Shown here one piece after another: positions 12,266 through 13,757 of a stretch of DNA of 13,757 nucleotides (positions within the stretch are counted from its first letter, which is position 1; each line of letters starts with the position of its first letter). A model generated the notes under the pieces. That model searched no databases. It worked only from the letters and a program-made list of their open reading frames with translations, and was not told where the DNA came from. This DNA comes from Desulfobacterales bacterium (GTDB lineage: Bacteria > Desulfobacterota > Desulfobacteria > Desulfobacterales > JAFDCJ01), in NCBI GenBank assembly GCA_020345785.1, contig CP070771.1:6377740-6391496 (forward strand), in the 5' to 3' direction. The position numbers and the translations under genes were made by a program.

Positions 12266-12781
12266 ATGTTTTCAGAAAAAATGCAGGAGGCACTCAACGG
12301 CCAACTAAATGCGGAACTCTACTCCTCTTATCTGTACTTGTCAATGCATGCCTATTTCAAGGGCATCAATCTTGATGGTTTCGCCAACTGGATGTATTTT
12401 CAGGCTCAGGAAGAGTTAACCCATGCCATGAAGTTTTATGCCTTCATCAACCAGCGCGGCGGAAAGGTGAATCTGCAGCAGATTGAAGCACCGCCGGGGA
12501 ATTGGAATTCTCCCCTCGCGGTTTTTGAAGCGACCCTCGAGCACGAACAGAAGGTAACCGGCCTGATTAATGCCCTGGTAGATCTCGCCCTGGGAGAGCG
12601 TGATCATGCCACCAATATATTCCTTCAGTGGTTTGTATCGGAGCAGGTCGAGGAAGAAGAGAGTGTCGGGGGCGTGCTGGAACAGCTTAGGCTGATGGGA
12701 GAGGCTAAAGGCGGCCTTTTTATGATCGACCGCGAGCTGGCTAAACGCAGTGCCGGAGGAGAAGCTGAAGCGGCTGAATAA
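12266..12781 (+). CDS. Non-haem ferritin
   Basis: The 171-aa protein stores iron as a mineral inside a 24-subunit shell and oxidises Fe(II) at a ferroxidase site. The site is intact: E17 ([13 protein letters not shown]), E50-x-x-H53 ([10 protein letters not shown]), E94 (LEHEQKVT), Q127 and E130. It is of the FtnA type, without the haem-ligand Met of bacterioferritin. ATG 12266 lies 5 bp after the desulfoferrodoxin stop, with AAGGA inside that gene's end, so the two are translated from one mRNA. This coupling limits free iron while superoxide is being handled. The last 12 residues are a low-complexity Ala/Glu tail. Its closest role-mate in the window is the diiron protein at 7584. Confidence 0.95.
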   Translation: MFSEKMQEALNGQLNAELYSSYLYLSMHAYFKGINLDGFANWMYFQAQEELTHAMKFYAFINQRGGKVNLQQIEAPPGNWNSPLAVFEATLEHEQKVTGLINALVDLALGERDHATNIFLQWFVSEQVEEEESVGGVLEQLRLMGEAKGGLFMIDRELAKRSAGGEAEAAE

Positions 12782-12792
12782 TTTGGCCGTGC

Positions 12793-12972
12793 GTCCGTTG
12801 TCGGTTGGCCGTTGTTATCGGCCTATAGGTTGTTGGTCAACCAAGGGCAAAACCAGTGGCCGGTGACCAGTAGCCTGAAATCTGTAACCCGAGACCACCG
12901 ACCTGGAGCGGCAGCCGATTACCGGTTGGAACAACGCCTGTAACAACTGATCACGGACAGCAGACAACGGAC
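12793..12972. repeat. Repeat-filled gap bounded by a 10-bp inverted repeat
   Basis: GTCCGTTGTC (12793-12802) is exactly inverted as GACAACGGAC (12963-12972). Between them are word-like variants of GGTTGGCC, GGCCGGTGACCAGTAG, CCGAGACCACCGACC and CCGATTACCGG. It starts 12 bases after the ferritin stop codon and ends 8 bases before the ribosome site of the rubredoxin-like gene. No coding frame is visible. It is probably another dispersed intergenic element. Confidence 0.6.
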
Positions 12973-12993
12973 ATTAATGAAGGAGGTGATTGT

Positions 12994-13161
12994 ATGCCAA
13001 CCTGGAAATGTTCGAAATGCGGGTATACCCTTGAAGCGGATGCTCACCCCAATCAATGCCCGTCATGCAAAGAAAAATGTGAATTTCTCGATACGACCTG
13101 CTATACGCCGGATTGTGCCTACGAGGGCACTGATCACAGAATCGGCAAACCGAAAGCGTGA
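12994..13161 (+). CDS. Rubredoxin-like zinc-ribbon small protein
   Basis: A 55-aa protein, MPTWKCSKCGY..., with C6, C9 (WKCSKCGY) and C22, C25 (NQCPSCK) forming a rubredoxin-type FeS4 or zinc site. C29, C36 and C41 follow (KCEFLD...CYTPDCAYEG), ending in DHRIGKPKA. It is slightly longer at the end than true rubredoxin and lacks its usual aromatic core, so rubredoxin-like is the safe name. A role as an electron donor to superoxide reductase or the diiron protein is inferred from neighbours. Its ribosome site AAGGAGGTGA (12980-12989) matches the full anti-Shine-Dalgarno, only 4 bases before the ATG, so translation should be strong. Flavodoxin follows after 79 bp. Confidence 0.88.
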   Translation: MPTWKCSKCGYTLEADAHPNQCPSCKEKCEFLDTTCYTPDCAYEGTDHRIGKPKA

Positions 13162-13240
13162 TGATCCATCAGTAGCCGGAAATCAACGAAACTGTCTCTT
13201 CGGGTTAAATTGATATTTCAAGCGCGTGGGAGAGCGTAAT

Positions 13241-13675
13241 ATGGCAAAAGTTCTTATCGTTTATGCTACCAGAACCGGTGAAACCCAGAATATCGCGGAT
13301 CTGATTGCCGAAGGAATTCGTTTTGCCGGCCATGAAGCAGAAGTCGTTAATGTCAAAGAGATCAAAAACGAAGCCGATCTGGAAGGCTATGACGGTTATG
13401 CTTTTGGATCGTCCACATACCACGGCGAAATGCTTCAGGGCATGAAAACCTTTCTGTTTCTGGCCGAGAAGGCAAATCTTGAGGGCAAAGTCGGCGGGGC
13501 GTTCGGCTCCTTTGGATGGAGCGGTGAGGCCAATGACCGCATTTTTAATACCATGAAGCATATTTTAAAAATGGATCTGGTCGGCGATACGCTACGCTTG
13601 AAGTCGAGTTCCCTCGGCGGCGGCATGCAGATGGCTCAGGATTACGGCCGGCAAATCGCTAAAAAGCTGGGGTGA
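13241..13675 (+). CDS. Flavodoxin (FMN electron carrier)
   Basis: This 144-aa single-domain protein has an FMN-phosphate loop T10-R-T-G-E-T15 (VYATRTGETQN), a 50s-loop region FGSSTYHGEML (55-65) and GSFGWSGEA (89-97), with W93 placed to stack on the flavin. The GWSGEA segment is close to that of the flavodoxin domain of FprA-type oxygen reductases, but no metallo-beta-lactamase-type diiron domain precedes it here. It would carry electrons between reductases and the rubredoxin-like protein or other stress enzymes. ATG 13241 follows GGGAG by about 8 bases; a GTG at 13226 in frame is disfavoured because it includes that site. Length is normal for short-chain flavodoxin. Confidence 0.93.
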   Translation: MAKVLIVYATRTGETQNIADLIAEGIRFAGHEAEVVNVKEIKNEADLEGYDGYAFGSSTYHGEMLQGMKTFLFLAEKANLEGKVGGAFGSFGWSGEANDRIFNTMKHILKMDLVGDTLRLKSSSLGGGMQMAQDYGRQIAKKLG

Positions 13676-13734
13676 AAAACCTTCAATCCAACTATCGTTA
13701 TTTTTTTAAAACACATAACATTATGGAGGACGTC

Positions 13735-13757
13735 ATGGCTGATAATGTTTCAACCCC
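13735..13757 (+). CDS. Start of a further gene (partial, cut by window edge)
   Basis: A strong ribosome site GGAGGA (13725-13730) precedes ATG 13735, and the frame MADNVSTP... runs open to the window end. It follows flavodoxin after 59 bp and is probably part of the same redox cluster. Too short to name. Confidence 0.6.

Noticed and set aside
13241..13675. C-terminal remnant of an FprA-type oxygen reductase
   Set aside because: GSFGWSGEA is FprA-like, but the gene has its own ribosome site and start, and no diiron beta-lactamase-type domain precedes it.

Overview
The window looks like the chromosome of an anaerobic member of the Desulfobacterota (sulfate-reducer type). Desulfoferrodoxin, a rubredoxin-like small protein, a rubrerythrin-type diiron protein, a ferritin, a flavodoxin and a Zn-ribbon/HD protein paired with a 4Fe-4S protein sit close together, and the gaps hold word-like palindromic repeats that I associate with that phylum. 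The assignment is an inference from gene content; there is no rRNA or tRNA to confirm it. Every base from about 240 to the right edge can be placed in a gene, a regulatory gap or a repeat.

Layout. (1) 1-164 is a long imperfect palindrome. (2) 241-2450, minus strand: inositol-1-phosphate synthase followed by a TIM-barrel sugar phosphate isomerase/epimerase, with a near-consensus sigma70 promoter upstream. (3) 2840-7228, minus strand: a six-gene cell-envelope set. In transcription order it holds a Cys-rich exported protein, a DUF2318 protein, a MacB/FtsX-type permease, its ATPase, a small CcmH-like Cys protein and a TlpA/ResA-type thioredoxin. The order DUF2318-permease-ATPase-thiol proteins matches the accessory half of the Campylobacter p19 / E. 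coli FetMP-ABCDEF iron-uptake loci, but no FTR1 permease or P19 gene is present. (4) 7584-8060, plus strand: a rubrerythrin-like diiron protein with its own promoter. (5) 8451-10884: a Crp/Fnr regulator (minus) divergent from an HD-domain protein and a ferredoxin-domain protein (plus). A TTGAT-N4-GTCAA site lies between them at class II spacing from a candidate -10. (6) 11632-13757, plus strand: a 70-aa conserved-looking small protein, desulfoferrodoxin, ferritin, a 55-aa rubredoxin-like protein, flavodoxin and the start of another gene.

How the parts work together: blocks 3, 4 and 6 read as an iron-handling and oxygen/ROS-defence island. Superoxide reductase and the diiron protein detoxify, ferritin stores iron, and rubredoxin-like protein and flavodoxin carry electrons. 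The envelope operon probably moves or reduces metal, or handles thiols. Block 5 looks like a stress-responsive regulator with its target operon.

The best candidate for a little-described system is the envelope operon led by the 10-cysteine exported protein, because the expected iron permease partners are missing. Also notable are the repeats: at least six different palindromic families occupy the gaps, and several begin or end within a few bases of a stop codon.
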